Shown here: positions 1-9,556 of the stretch, in pieces
Layout: each line of letters opens with the position of its first letter
How positions within the stretch are numbered: position 1 is the first letter of the stretch
DNA from: an uncultured Paracoccaceae bacterium
Lineage (GTDB): Bacteria; Pseudomonadota; Alphaproteobacteria; Rhodobacterales; Rhodobacteraceae
Direction: 5' to 3'
DNA: 64,000 nt
Assembly (NCBI GenBank): GCA_947498985.1
Contig: CANMMF010000003.1
Coordinates: forward strand, 1-64,000
Program-made: the position numbers and the translations under genes
The notes under the pieces: model-generated
Seen by the model: only the letters and a program-made list of their open reading frames with translations
Database searches by the model: none
What the model was told of the DNA's origin: nothing

Positions 1-26
1 CAAAGAAAGCGCGGCTCTGGCTGAAC

Positions 27-67
27 CCCTCTCGGGACATTGCTGCGCAATGCCCTGCCGGGCAGTG
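27..67 (+). repeat. 41-nt hairpin insert, copy 1
   Basis: Lies between the OrfB codons for KKARLWLN and DGSYVRL, which are adjacent in relatives. It begins CCCTCTCGG and carries CCTGCCGGG near its 3' end. Between them is a 6-bp stem CATTGC / GCAATG with loop TGC. A second 41-nt insert at 2326-2366 has the same flanks and loop but a different stem. Function unknown. Confidence 0.7.
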
Positions 68-379
68 GATGGATCATATGTCCGGCTCCGGCCGGAGCGG
101 CGCGATCACGTCTGGTCATATGACGTCGTGCATTGCCGGACCGATGATGGGAAGGCATTCCGGACGCTCAACATCATCGACGAGTCCAGTCGGGAAGGTC
201 TGGCTATCCGCGTCGATGGAAAACTGAACTCAGGCAACGTCATCGATGCCCTGAGCGACCTGTTCATCCTGCGCGGCATCCCGTCGTTCATTCGGTCGGA
301 CAATGGACCTGAGTTTGTTGCGCAGGCCGTGCGGGACTGGATCGCGGCTGTCGGAGCAAAGACAGCATGCATCGAACCG

Positions 380-419
380 TTCGCCGGGGCATTGATCCCC
401 CGGATCAATGCCTGATCCG
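380..419 (+). repeat. 40-nt palindromic insert in IS3 orfB
   Basis: Contains a perfect 11-bp inverted repeat, GGCATTGATCC at 388-398 and GGATCAATGCC at 402-412, with loop CCC. It splits the codons for IEP and PHPWENGY and shifts the frame by one. CCG occurs at both edges (377-379 and 417-419) and may be a 3-bp target duplication. The flanks differ from the 41-nt inserts, so it is either a separate family or a diverged one. Confidence 0.6.
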
Positions 420-762
420 CCTCACCCTTGGGAGAACGGATATCGTGAAAGCTTCAATGCCCGGTTCCGGGATGAGGTCTTGAACGGCGAAATCTTCTAC
501 AGCCTGCGCGAGGCGCAAATATCGATCGAAGAATGGAGCAAGCACTACAACACGAAACGCCCACATAGTGCTCCGGGCTACCGCCCGCCAACGCCAGAAG
601 CCATCGTTCAGATGGACCAAAGGCCTGTCATGCACTAACAACCAAGTTGGACCACTCATGTGGGGGTGGTCATGGTTGCTTATGTTGGTCGAGGTTCTCC
701 AACACGGAACTCATGTTGAAGACAAAAAAATCTATGAAAGTATTGCGAAGGCCAGTGCGCGA

Positions 763-1302
763 ATGATGATTGTTTGTAATTTTGCGACCGGGTATTTTCG
801 GAGTTGCGGTTTGAGGATTACGTTCACTACTTCTTTTCTGTGCGGGTTACTTCTCTGTAGTGCCGCATTCCCCAATGATGCAGAAATGTCGTCGGAGTTT
901 GTGCTCCGGTGGAGGTTGGATGAAGGCGCTATTCTATTCGATGCCAAGTCAATGGATGGGAAAGTATTCGTTCGACGAACGAATACTCGACTATGTAGGG
1001 GTAATTCGCAGGTCAAGACGGTAGAAACCTCTATAGAGCTACGGGCATTGGATCGTCTGAGGCGCGTTGAGGTATCTGGCGAATATGGATTGATATTGTT
1101 TGGAAAAAAGGAGCGCTCCCTTCTTGGATTTCAGAAGCGTGTCTTGGATGTAGGCACTGAGAGCTTTTTGATGTGCGGCGGGGAAAGATCGCAAGCCGAG
1201 TGGCGAGCAACAATAACTTACTTTTTCCCTCGCGAAGACGCTAGAAGGGATTTTATTCAATTTATTCGAGATGTACAGCGAGGCCTCAAGGATGAACAGT
1301 GA
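763..1302 (+). CDS. Hypothetical secreted or lipid-anchored protein
   Basis: About 179 residues, not recognised. The N-terminus from the ATG at 763 (or 766) has a hydrophobic stretch around residues 18-32 (ITFTTSFLCGLLLCSAA), like a Sec signal peptide, followed by a soluble domain. The frame stays open upstream to 568 but that part overlaps the IS3 end, so the later start with GAAGG upstream is preferred. Base composition is lower in GC than most genes here, suggesting recent transfer. The following small gene overlaps its end. Function unknown. Confidence 0.5.
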   Translation: MMIVCNFATGYFRSCGLRITFTTSFLCGLLLCSAAFPNDAEMSSEFVLRWRLDEGAILFDAKSMDGKVFVRRTNTRLCRGNSQVKTVETSIELRALDRLRRVEVSGEYGLILFGKKERSLLGFQKRVLDVGTESFLMCGGERSQAEWRATITYFFPREDARRDFIQFIRDVQRGLKDEQ

Positions 1303-1483
1303 ATCGGTTTTGGGGCTAACTCATAGCGATATTACGAAATTGTCGGACAGCTTACTTCAGACCGCTATTCAGATCGCGGACGGCATAGTATCGTTTAATA
1401 GCGATGGCAAGCTCGTCGAAACACTTGGCGAAGGCGGGTTTGTGGTCGCTGGCGCTTTGTTAACTTCCGGTGCATCAATGTAA
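1292..1483 (+). CDS. Small hypothetical protein, probably truncated by the IS66 end
   Basis: Starts at ATG 1292 inside the end of the previous gene (an earlier in-frame ATG lies at 1271) and runs 63 codons. The sequence is amphipathic with a Gly/Ala-rich hydrophobic C-terminus (GGFVVAGALLTSGASM). The stop TAA is made by the first bases of the IS66 terminal repeat GTAAGCGG, which begins at 1480, so the natural C-terminus is probably missing. A bacteriocin-like or holin-like protein is conceivable from its hydrophobic tail, but nothing establishes this. Confidence 0.4.
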   Translation: MNSESVLGLTHSDITKLSDSLLQTAIQIADGIVSFNSDGKLVETLGEGGFVVAGALLTSGASM

Positions 1484-1497
1484 GCGGTGGCGGCGCG

Positions 1498-2490
1498 TCA
1501 TCTGTTTATGCGTTTGACGGTGTGAAGTTCCATGGAAAGGAGCTCTGCGAGCCTGTCTTGCGGATGGCCGCGGGCGATACGTTCGAGGGTGGTTTTCAGA
1601 TAGGCAAGAGAATCGACGCCGTTGACCTTTGCGGTTTCGATCAGGGACGCGATGCGGCCCCAGGCTTTTCCGCCTTCATCATGGCCAGCGAAGAGCGCGT
1701 TTTTGCGGTTGAGGGCGATTGGACGGATCATGTTTTCGACTGGGTTGCTATCGATCTCGACACGACCATCGGTTGGGAATGTTTGCAGACCCGCCCGGTG
1801 GTTGGCGATGTAAGAGAGCTTCTCGCCGAGGCGGGATTTTCGAGAGAGGCGAGCACGCTGTGCGGCCAGCCAATCGCCGAAGGCCGCGACCAAGGGGGCG
1901 CTGCGCGTTGCGCGTACAGCCAGCCGATTGCCGGGGCACATGCCCTTTATCTCGGCTTCAATGGCACAGAGCTCCGCGATCCGGCGTAGTCCCTCGGCTG
2001 CGATCTCGGAACCGTCACGGTCATAGACTTCGCGCAATTTCCGTCGAGCATGGGCCCAGCATTGCGCCACGGTGACAGGGTCGCCGCCCTTTCGGCTTGC
2101 GCGTGTCAGACGATTGTACACTGCATACCCGTCCACCTGGAGGATGCCATTGAAGCCGTTCAGGAAGGTCTCTGCGTGTTGCCCGCTCCGCCCGCCTGCG
2201 TAGTGGAACACCACGCCGGGTGGGTCATCACCGCCCCATCGCCGGTCATCGCGGGCAAGCGCCCGGAGGTAGCCTGTTTTGGTTTTACCCCTCCCTGGGT
2301 CCAGCACCGGCGCTGTGGTCTCGTCCATTACCCGGCAGGTGCATCCGCAGGATGCTGCCGAGAGGGCATGAAGAGCTTGGTGGAGCGCTTCAAATCCACC
2401 GCCAGGCAATCGACGACCGGGGCCAGATGGAAGTTTGTGGGCAAATCCATGGTCTGGAAGATACCAGAGACAGGGCGCGAATTGGCATGC
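1498..2490 (-). pseudogene. tnpC: IS66 transposase TnpC, 5'-truncated and interrupted
   Basis: The C-terminal two thirds of the IS66 transposase is clear: DETTAPVLDPGRGKTKTGY, CWAHARRKL, EIDSNPVENMIRP and NRKNALFAGHDEGG, the last being a strong IS66 signature. The segment just upstream (about 2367-2490) reads in another frame as FHLAPVVD...KRSTKLFM and joins directly to DETTAPVL once the 41-nt insert at 2326-2366 is removed. The N-terminal coiled-coil and zinc-finger part expected after tnpB is absent, indicating a deletion between about 2490 and 2505. Non-functional. Confidence 0.85.
2326..2366 (-). repeat. 41-nt hairpin insert, copy 2
   Basis: Read on the minus strand it starts CCCTCTCGG, has a 6-bp stem GCATCC / GGATGC around loop TGC, then CCTGCCGGG. 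It sits exactly between the TnpC codons for KRSTKLFM and DETTAPVL. Length, flanks and loop match copy 1 at 27-67, while the two arms of the stem differ from copy 1 in a paired way. Confidence 0.7.
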
Positions 2491-2504
2491 TTTTATGGCC
2501 CGAG

Positions 2505-2858
2505 TCACTCTGCCGCAGAGGGCCTGCGCACCCGGCGCGCATGCACACGCCGCCAATCCAGCCCTTCAAAAAAAGCCTCGAACTGCGCCCGTGACAGACG
2601 CATCACGCCGTCCTGGATTGCAGGCCATGCGAACTTGCTGTCTTCGAGCCGCTTGCAGGTCAGCACAATCCCTGAGCCATCCCGATAGAAGAGAACCTTG
2701 ATCCGGTCGCCGCGCTTGGACCGGAACACGACGGCAACGCCCGAATGCGGGTCAAGCCCGAGCTCTTTTTGAACGACTGCAGCCAGACCATCATGGCCTT
2801 TACGCAAGTCGACAGGCTTGGTCGTAACCACCACTTTCACCGATTGCCCCGGTATCAT
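2505..2858 (-). CDS. tnpB: IS66 accessory protein TnpB
   Basis: 117 residues, the usual length for TnpB (IS66 ORF2). Family landmarks are KPVDLRKGHDGLAA near residue 14, the FRSKRGDRIKVLFYRDGSG block near residue 46, and a C-terminus RRVHARRVRRPSAAE. TnpB is needed for transposition of IS66 elements with TnpA and TnpC, but its biochemical role is not settled. It overlaps tnpA by 4 bases (ATGA), so the pair is translationally coupled. The gene itself looks intact although the element is not. Confidence 0.9.
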   Translation of the reverse strand: MIPGQSVKVVVTTKPVDLRKGHDGLAAVVQKELGLDPHSGVAVVFRSKRGDRIKVLFYRDGSGIVLTCKRLEDSKFAWPAIQDGVMRLSRAQFEAFFEGLDWRRVHARRVRRPSAAE

Positions 2859-3328
2859 TGCGCCTGCAGCGCTCTGGCAAGATCGGCCACGCGTACGGCG
2901 ACCGTATCCACAGGAACGCGGACAATTACACTACCCGCTTCAATCTCGATCATGCCGTTTGCAGGGGGCGCTTCAGACGGCAGAGCGGCATCCGGCAGTA
3001 CCTCAATCGGGGCAAAAAGGGCTGTTCCATCATCTGGCATCGGCAACACCAGTTTGCCCTGCTTCGCCAAACCCCGCCAGGTAGACAAATGCTGCGCAGC
3101 CATCCCGTGCCGCCGCGCAACATCGCAAACCTTGGCCCCAGGCTCATAGCTTTCCAAGACAATCCGAGCCTTCACGTCATCCGGCCAAGTCCGGCGGCTT
3201 GAAGGACCCTCCAGAACCTCAAGTCGATCTATACGCCCGGACTCATCAGACAAATGGTGTGGTTTTGTCGGAAAACGTTGCATCTCACGATCCTGCTCAA
3301 CACAGATCGTTAAATCGTAATCATCCAA
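2855..3328 (-). CDS. tnpA: IS66 accessory protein TnpA
   Basis: Up to 157 residues. A helix-turn-helix of the IS66 ORF1 type is visible (TWPDDVKARIVLES...VCDVARRHGMAAQHLSTWR, residues 47-85), as expected for a DNA-binding accessory protein. Two starts are possible: ATG 3328, or ATG 3283 with AGGA seven bases upstream; the latter has the better ribosome site. It is the first gene of the element, followed by tnpB with a 4-base overlap. Looks intact. Confidence 0.85.
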   Translation of the reverse strand: MDDYDLTICVEQDREMQRFPTKPHHLSDESGRIDRLEVLEGPSSRRTWPDDVKARIVLESYEPGAKVCDVARRHGMAAQHLSTWRGLAKQGKLVLPMPDDGTALFAPIEVLPDAALPSEAPPANGMIEIEAGSVIVRVPVDTVAVRVADLARALQAQ

Positions 3329-3346
3329 GAACCCGAAACGTGGGGC

Positions 3347-3984
3347 TCACGCACCGCTTACGTTTCTTTCAGCATTGCTTAACGCATCTTCCAGCTCGAC
3401 ACCTAGATAACGCACGGTGCTATCGACCTTCGTATGGCCAAGCAGAAGTTGCACAGCGCGAAGGTTGCCCGTTTTGCGGTAAATCTCCGCTGCTTTGGTT
3501 CGGCGAAGCGAATGTGTGCCGTATCCGCTGGGTTCCAAACCTATCGACGTTACCCAATCACGCACAATTCGACCATATTGACGCGTTGATAAATGCGGAC
3601 GGTCATGAAGCCGGCCCGGGAACATGTGGCAGCAACCGATCATCTCTGGTAATCTCACCCATGCAATGACGGTATCTCTTTTGTTTTCAGTCAGATCAAA
3701 CTGAACCGGCCTCTTGGTTTACTCTGGATCACCGAAACTCGCTCTCGAACTCGATCATCCTTGACCAAATCGGTCACGGCGAGTTTGACCAGATCACAGC
3801 CGCGCAGCTTGCTATCAATCGCAACGTTGAACAGCGCAAGGTCGCGAAGGTAGCCCGCAAGTTCGAGCCGGGCACGAATGGCCCACACCTGCTTTGGAAG
3901 TAGAGGTCGTTTCTGACCGATGATCCGCGTTTTGTTCCGGGCTTTGCACTTCGGGGTCACTGCAGGAAGTTGAACTCTTGGCAT
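3347..3984 (-). pseudogene. Tyrosine recombinase (phage-integrase family), frameshifted
   Basis: A compact orphan tyrosine recombinase of about 200 residues. The N-terminal frame from ATG 3984 runs through GQKRPLLPKQVWAIRARL and LFNVAIDSKLRGCDLVKL to IQSKP near 3715. The rest reads in another frame from PVQFDLTE to HSLRRTKAAEIYRK, LLLGHTKVDSTVRYLG and ELEDAL. One missing base in the run of A near 3712 explains the shift. The arginine of HSLRR and the histidine of LLGHTK are catalytic-box residues, and Y of RYLG is the candidate nucleophile. The last codons (VSGA) are supplied by the IS66 end, so the C-terminus was also replaced. Confidence 0.8.
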
Positions 3985-4455
3985 AATATGCCCTCCAATC
4001 CTCCCACCAAGCCCAGTCATCAGCACTACGCCGACCGCGCGATTGTACAACCTGAGTGAAGGTCTGCAGCCCGTAACCATTTTGTTGTGCCGTCTCTGCG
4101 CATGTATTTGACGGCACTGGGCCCGAAGGCAACGCAGGCTGCAGGCTGCACTGATGTCAGCAAAACTAACCAAACTTGGCCCTTGAATAACTTCTTGAGG
4201 CGGCCCCGTGATGGATGATGGCAACAAATCTGGAGTTTCAGGCGCTCGGGTAATCCCCGGTGCGGAAAATGCTCATGCCCCACTCGCGTGGCTTCCTGCT
4301 GCGTTACGCTTGCTACGTCAGGCTGATCCCTCAGCTGCTGAGCGACTCGCTGCCTCGCGGGGCCTGAGACGAGATAGCGGCTGCTGTCGAGAAGGGGTGA
4401 CGCACGAGAACACGGCGTCATTTCTACCAGGTCTCAGCATAGGCTTCGACCACAC
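3985..4455. other. Gene-free stretch
   Basis: No reading frame here on either strand has a recognisable motif or coherent coding character. It separates the recombinase remnant from the groESL block and may hold decayed sequence. No clear terminator or repeat was seen. Confidence 0.4.
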
Positions 4456-4671
4456 CTATTTCTTCTTGTGCTCGCCAAGATTGGTCAAGGCTTTGCCTTT
4501 CGTGAAGTCGGCTGTTGCAACGGCCCTTTCCTTTACCTTCTTGGGCTTCTTTGCTTCTCTGTTACCGCGCTTCTTGTCACCTTTTGACACGTCAGATCCT
4601 CCTGATCCAGATTTCTGTTTCTGATGCCGCTTTCGTCTTTGGTCTTCGTCAGTTTGCGATTTGACGCCCAA
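4456..4671 (-). CDS. Small highly basic protein of unknown function
   Basis: 71 residues, rich in Lys and Arg, with the phrase KKRGNREAKKPKK in the middle (about residues 33-45) and a C-terminus ending GEHKKK. To my knowledge this RGNREAKKPK phrase recurs in short uncharacterised alphaproteobacterial proteins, so the gene is probably real. The charge suggests nucleic-acid or ribosome association, but this is inference. It lies 27 bases downstream of groEL on the same strand and may be read through from it. Confidence 0.6.
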   Translation of the reverse strand: MGVKSQTDEDQRRKRHQKQKSGSGGSDVSKGDKKRGNREAKKPKKVKERAVATADFTKGKALTNLGEHKKK

Positions 4672-4698
4672 AGGGCACTGCCCTTGAGACGCGGGCGC

Positions 4699-6668
<1,970 letters not shown>

Positions 6669-6722
6669 GTGAGTGCTCCTTCTTCGGATGTCCAAGGGAG
6701 CATGGCGATGTTCGGAAGTGCG

Positions 6723-6749
6723 TTGGCACTCGCCATACCGGAGTGCCAA
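6723..6749 (-). promoter_or_regulatory. CIRCE operator (HrcA-binding) of groESL
   Basis: A perfect 9-9-9 inverted repeat, TTGGCACTC - 9 bases - GAGTGCCAA, matching the CIRCE consensus TTAGCACTC-N9-GAGTGCTAA at all but one position per arm. It lies 54 bases upstream of the groES start. HrcA represses through CIRCE until heat stress titrates GroEL. Confidence 0.93.
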
Positions 6750-6864
6750 TGCTATTGAAATGATGGCTCAGCTGGGGTTCTGCAATAGCGCCTCAAAGAA
6801 TATCTTTTCTGATTTCCATACGTGCATACCCATAAATGCTCCCGCCCACTGTTGACGCTTGACG

Positions 6865-7101
6865 TCACAAGCGCCGAACAGAGTTACCGCCAGCAATGAT
6901 CGCGTTGATCAGGTCCGCGACAGCTCGGTGGTTTTCCGTCTCATGGTCGGTCCCGACGGCATTCTCATGGGTCGCTGCGGCATCGCGGAGAACGCCCACG
7001 ATCTCGTGCTCCGGCAGCAGCCCGCGATCGTTCATGGCAAGCAGGAGCGCCTCGCAGATCGATAGGGCGGCCTGGCCTGCATGTTCGCTCGCCGTGGACA
7101 T
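6865..7101 (-). CDS. Small conserved-looking hypothetical protein
   Basis: 78 residues from ATG 7101 (MSTASEHAGQAALSIC...), chosen over ATG 7107 because AGAAGGA then sits about eight bases upstream. It reads as two helices (SICEALLLAMNDRGLLPEHEIVGVLRDAAATH and HRAVADLINAII), soluble and acidic-neutral. I do not recognise a family by name. It lies between groESL and a divergent Crp-type regulator, so it could share stress control, but this is conjecture. Confidence 0.6.
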   Translation of the reverse strand: MSTASEHAGQAALSICEALLLAMNDRGLLPEHEIVGVLRDAAATHENAVGTDHETENHRAVADLINAIIAGGNSVRRL

Positions 7102-7251
7102 GCTCATATTCCTTCTGGTGCATCCTCAACCGCGGGAAGTTGAAGTTCAGATTGATCCGTACTTCTCGCAGGAACTTCGCTATGCTGGACTGATCCAGAG
7201 CAGTGTCCCGGCCGATTTCCGCTCTTGGGTCACGACGCTCCGGGAGACCCC

Positions 7252-7986
7252 ATGACATCAGTTGAACACAGCCCCCTGACCCGAAAGCTTTCGGCCTTCG
7301 TCGCCCTGTCTGATGTCGAGCTGGCCGTGCTTGAACGACTGCACCAGCGTCGTCGATCCTTCGTCGCGGGGCGCGATTTGGTGCATCAGGGCCAGTCGTC
7401 TCAGGCCGCGTACATTCTTTCTGCAGGCTGGGTCTGTTCGTACAAGTTGCAGGCCGACGGGACGCGGCAGATCGTGGATTTCCAGGTGCCCGGGGATTTC
7501 CTGGGGTTGCGAAGCGTTCTCTTGCGCACCTCGGACCACAGCTTCGAACCCATTGTGGACATCGAGGCGGCCGAAGTGATGACGAGCGACCTTCTGGAAG
7601 CGTTCGCGCAGACGCCTCGCCTGGCGACCGCAATTCTCTGGGCGGCGTCAAGGGACGAGGCGATGGTCGTGGAGCATCTCGTAGGGATCGGTCGGCGTGA
7701 TGCGGACGCTCGGATGGCGCATTTTTTCCTGGAACTTGCATCGCGTTTGGCGTTGGTCGGCATGGGAAGCAGGGCAGGGTACGACTGTCCGCTGACGCAA
7801 TACCACCTCGCCGATGCCCTGGGTCTGAGTGCGGTTCATGTGAACCGGGTCCTGCGGCAGCTTCGCGAGAGCGGGCGTGTGACTTTCCGGGACGGTCATG
7901 TCACGATTCATGATCATGACCGTCTGGTGGACCTTGCCGAATTCGATCCGGCCTATCTGGATCAGATCGGACCGCTCCTGAAATGA
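7252..7986 (+). CDS. Crp/Fnr-family transcriptional regulator
   Basis: 244 residues from ATG 7252, with GGGAGA just upstream. The N-terminal half is a cyclic-nucleotide-type beta-barrel (FVAGRDLVHQGQSSQAAYILSAGW, residues 37-62; GDFLGLRSVL near 82). A long dimer helix follows, then a C-terminal winged helix with LADALGLSAVHVNRVLRQLRE (residues 185-205). No N-terminal cysteine cluster of the FNR kind is present, so oxygen sensing by an iron-sulfur cluster is unlikely. It stands alone; its targets are unknown. The neighbouring small stress-type genes are candidates. Confidence 0.9.
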   Translation: MTSVEHSPLTRKLSAFVALSDVELAVLERLHQRRRSFVAGRDLVHQGQSSQAAYILSAGWVCSYKLQADGTRQIVDFQVPGDFLGLRSVLLRTSDHSFEPIVDIEAAEVMTSDLLEAFAQTPRLATAILWAASRDEAMVVEHLVGIGRRDADARMAHFFLELASRLALVGMGSRAGYDCPLTQYHLADALGLSAVHVNRVLRQLRESGRVTFRDGHVTIHDHDRLVDLAEFDPAYLDQIGPLLK

Positions 7987-7988
7987 GA

Positions 7989-8019
7989 GGGCCGCCCTCC
8001 CTTGTTTGGCAGGCGGCCC
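7989..8019. terminator. Bidirectional hairpin between convergent genes
   Basis: Perfect 8-bp inverted repeat GGGCCGCC (7989-7996) and GGCGGCCC (8012-8019) with a 15-base loop, in the 58-base gap between the Crp-type gene and the convergent gene ending at 8045. There is no long T run, so this is a likely but not textbook terminator. Confidence 0.55.
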
Positions 8020-8044
8020 CGGTGATCAGGTCAGACACCGAAGG

Positions 8045-8233
8045 TCAGGCGAGGGCGTGGGTCGCCGCGTCGAGTTCCTTGTTGGTCTCGGCGTCGTTCT
8101 TCGCCGTGTTTGCCTTCTCAGCTGCCTGGAAATGCTTCAGCGCCAAGTCCTTCTTCGGGCCTGAGGGTGCCTTGTCCCAGGCGGCTTTCACTGACTTCAT
8201 CTTGTCGGCTGTCTTTGTCTGTTCGGGTGTCAT
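8045..8233 (-). CDS. Small hydrophilic conserved protein
   Basis: 62 residues from ATG 8233 (MTPEQTKTADKMKSV), with AAAGGA upstream. The frame extends further upstream without a good start. The sequence is helical and lysine-rich: AAWDKAPSGPKKDLALKHFQAAEKAN, then DAETNKELDAATHALA. I associate this pattern with short uncharacterised alphaproteobacterial proteins that may be stress-induced; the function is unknown. It is convergent with the Crp-type regulator. Confidence 0.65.
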   Translation of the reverse strand: MTPEQTKTADKMKSVKAAWDKAPSGPKKDLALKHFQAAEKANTAKNDAETNKELDAATHALA

Positions 8234-8412
8234 TGGGATTGTCCTTTCTGGACGTTCCGAGAAATAAGAAGCGCGCCGACATGCTGAACTTTTGAGGTCT
8301 GACACGCCCGCATGCTTCTCGGGTGCTCGGAAATAAATGCCCTACCAAATATTCGGCGGGCACATCTCACCTAGCCGATATCAACGCCCCGCCGCACTGA
8401 CGCAGGTTAGTC

Positions 8413-8862
8413 TCAGCGCGTGCGGCAGGTCGAATGACGCTGCGGCCCACAGGCCACCATGGTCTGCTGGTGGGAGATCCTCAACCAGGTGTCGTCATCG
8501 TTGAGGTACGTTGAGGCACAGAGTGCCTTGTAGATCGGTACGTCGGCTTTCTCCGCCGAGACACGGTAGGTGAGAATGGCGATGTCGTGACCCCGCATCA
8601 CGCGCCGTTCGGCCATGACGACGGAGCGCCAGCCGGTGCTCTGCTTTAGATGGGTCCAGATCCGGTCACCTTGCAGGATGCCAGGCGGGTTAGGGAAGAT
8701 CATGATGGCGTTGTTTGCTGTCGTCTCCCGCGCGTTGTCGGCGCCACTGGTCCAGAAGTGTTCCTCCATGTCCCAGAGAACACCCTGTTCGTGCGGCGAT
8801 AGTGTCCCGGCCTTATGCGCAAAATGACCCATTGGCGTCGATTTCTGAGCGGAAACGGTCAT
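8413..8862 (-). CDS. SnoaL-like / DUF4440-type protein
   Basis: 149 residues. The pattern of an N-terminal helix (HEQGVLWDMEEHFWTSGADNARE), a mid segment RGHDIAILTYRVSA and the end TYLNDDDTWLRISHQQTM is that of the small NTF2-like fold proteins grouped as DUF4440 or SnoaL-like. These are often enzymes or ligand-binding proteins of unknown substrate. The ATG at 8862 overlaps the stop of the upstream gene by 4 bases, so the two are coupled. A second in-frame ATG (MGHFAHK) ten codons in is possible. Confidence 0.65.
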   Translation of the reverse strand: MTVSAQKSTPMGHFAHKAGTLSPHEQGVLWDMEEHFWTSGADNARETTANNAIMIFPNPPGILQGDRIWTHLKQSTGWRSVVMAERRVMRGHDIAILTYRVSAEKADVPIYKALCASTYLNDDDTWLRISHQQTMVACGPQRHSTCRTR

Positions 8863-9290
8863 TCGCCAGACCCCGACCCGCCAACCATAAACATCTGAAA
8901 CAGCACAAAGATGATCGCAAGCACGGCCCAGATCGCGCCGCTTGTACCTTGGCGGCCAACGGCCACCGTCGAGGCAGCTCGCTTCACGGTACCTGGCGTC
9001 GGGCCATCCGGGAGCAGTTGGCTCAAGCCCAGTGCGACCCTGCCGTGATCGCTTGCGAGCGTGGGAACATCCGGAAATCGAGCAAGCAGTGCCCCCATTC
9101 GCGCTCGCGCGGCATCGCGCCCCAGCGCGACCAGCTCAGCGGTTTCATTCCATGGATCGAGGCCGAGCCGCGCGAGCGTGGAGAGGACCGTTACGGCATA
9201 TCCGTTTCGATCCTCGCCGACGGACGCATAGAGAAACCGATCAAACTCGGGTGGGTGCGGGTTGAGGACATTGGGGTCGGCCATTGTCAT
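8859..9290 (-). CDS. Conserved hypothetical protein with one C-terminal membrane segment
   Basis: 143 residues. A soluble N-terminal domain of about 110 residues (PPEFDRFLYASVGEDRNGYAVTVLSTLARLGLDPW...) is followed by a single hydrophobic span (SGAIWAVLAIIFVLFQMFMV, about 118-137) and a short Gly/Ser tail, so it is probably a tail-anchored inner-membrane protein. First gene of a two-gene operon with the DUF4440-type gene. No named family recognised, but the composition is clearly coding. Confidence 0.65.
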   Translation of the reverse strand: MTMADPNVLNPHPPEFDRFLYASVGEDRNGYAVTVLSTLARLGLDPWNETAELVALGRDAARARMGALLARFPDVPTLASDHGRVALGLSQLLPDGPTPGTVKRAASTVAVGRQGTSGAIWAVLAIIFVLFQMFMVGGSGSGE

Positions 9291-9556
9291 TCCATTCCTT
9301 GGTTGCAGGAACGCAGATCGCCCCTGTTTCCCAAAGGATACGCGTGGGTCGGTCTCCCCGCCCTTACACAGGTCAGTGCGCTCGACTGTGCCCGGCGAGT
9401 TCGCAAAGGGTTTGGTGCCAGGGACTAACCTGTGTCAGCGCAAGGCGAACGATCATGAGCTACAAAAGGGGAAAGCGTTCGACAGGTCGGGCCCGGACTC
9501 CAAGGGGCCGTCGACAGTGATGAGCGACGAATCTGCCAACATCGCGGAGACCAGAG

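Larger units (their letters stand above)
3..638 (+). pseudogene. IS3-family transposase OrfB (integrase core), interrupted twice
   Basis: A DDE integrase core read in three frames. Bases 3-26 give KKARLWLN, 68-379 give DGSYVRLRPE through SDNGPEFVA to TACIEP, and 420-638 give PHPWENGYRESFNARF to the stop. The Asp of SDNGPEF and the Glu of the WENGY..ES region are catalytic-core landmarks of the IS3 family. The frame is lost at 27-67 (41 nt) and 380-419 (40 nt), and each lost stretch is a hairpin-forming insert; removing both restores one continuous frame by eye. The protein would have recombined IS ends. It is confidently dead in this copy. Confidence 0.85.
1..672 (+). mobile_element. Right part of an IS3-family insertion sequence
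   Basis: The window opens inside an IS3-family element. What remains is the catalytic part of OrfB plus about 35 bases of non-coding end. The end near position 672 is placed by the sequence after the stop (tggaccactcatg...gtggtca), which resembles the ends of IS3 relatives; the left end and OrfA lie outside the window. The transposase is broken by two palindromic inserts, so the copy cannot make an intact OrfB. Confidence 0.7.
1480..3361 (-). mobile_element. Defective IS66-family element
   Basis: Bounded by the IS66-type terminal repeat GTAAGCGGTG at 1480-1489 and its complement CACCGCTTAC ending at 3361. On the minus strand it carries tnpA, tnpB and a tnpC that lacks its N-terminal part. 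At about 1.88 kb it is shorter than intact members, which are about 2.5 kb. The 8 bases on each flank (gcatcaat and gtttcttt) do not match, so no target duplication remains, consistent with later rearrangement at one end. Confidence 0.75.

Noticed and set aside
4026..4421. 131-codon minus-strand frame
   Set aside because: Composition is random-looking, there is no ribosome site and no family pattern.
4208..4624. 138-codon plus-strand frame between the recombinase remnant and groEL
   Set aside because: No recognisable motif; it overlaps the small basic protein on the other strand, which has a far more protein-like and recurrent pattern.
9454..9520. Tiny Arg-rich frame (MSYKRGKRSTGR...)
   Set aside because: Only about 21 codons with no supporting ribosome site or family; left out as unsupported.
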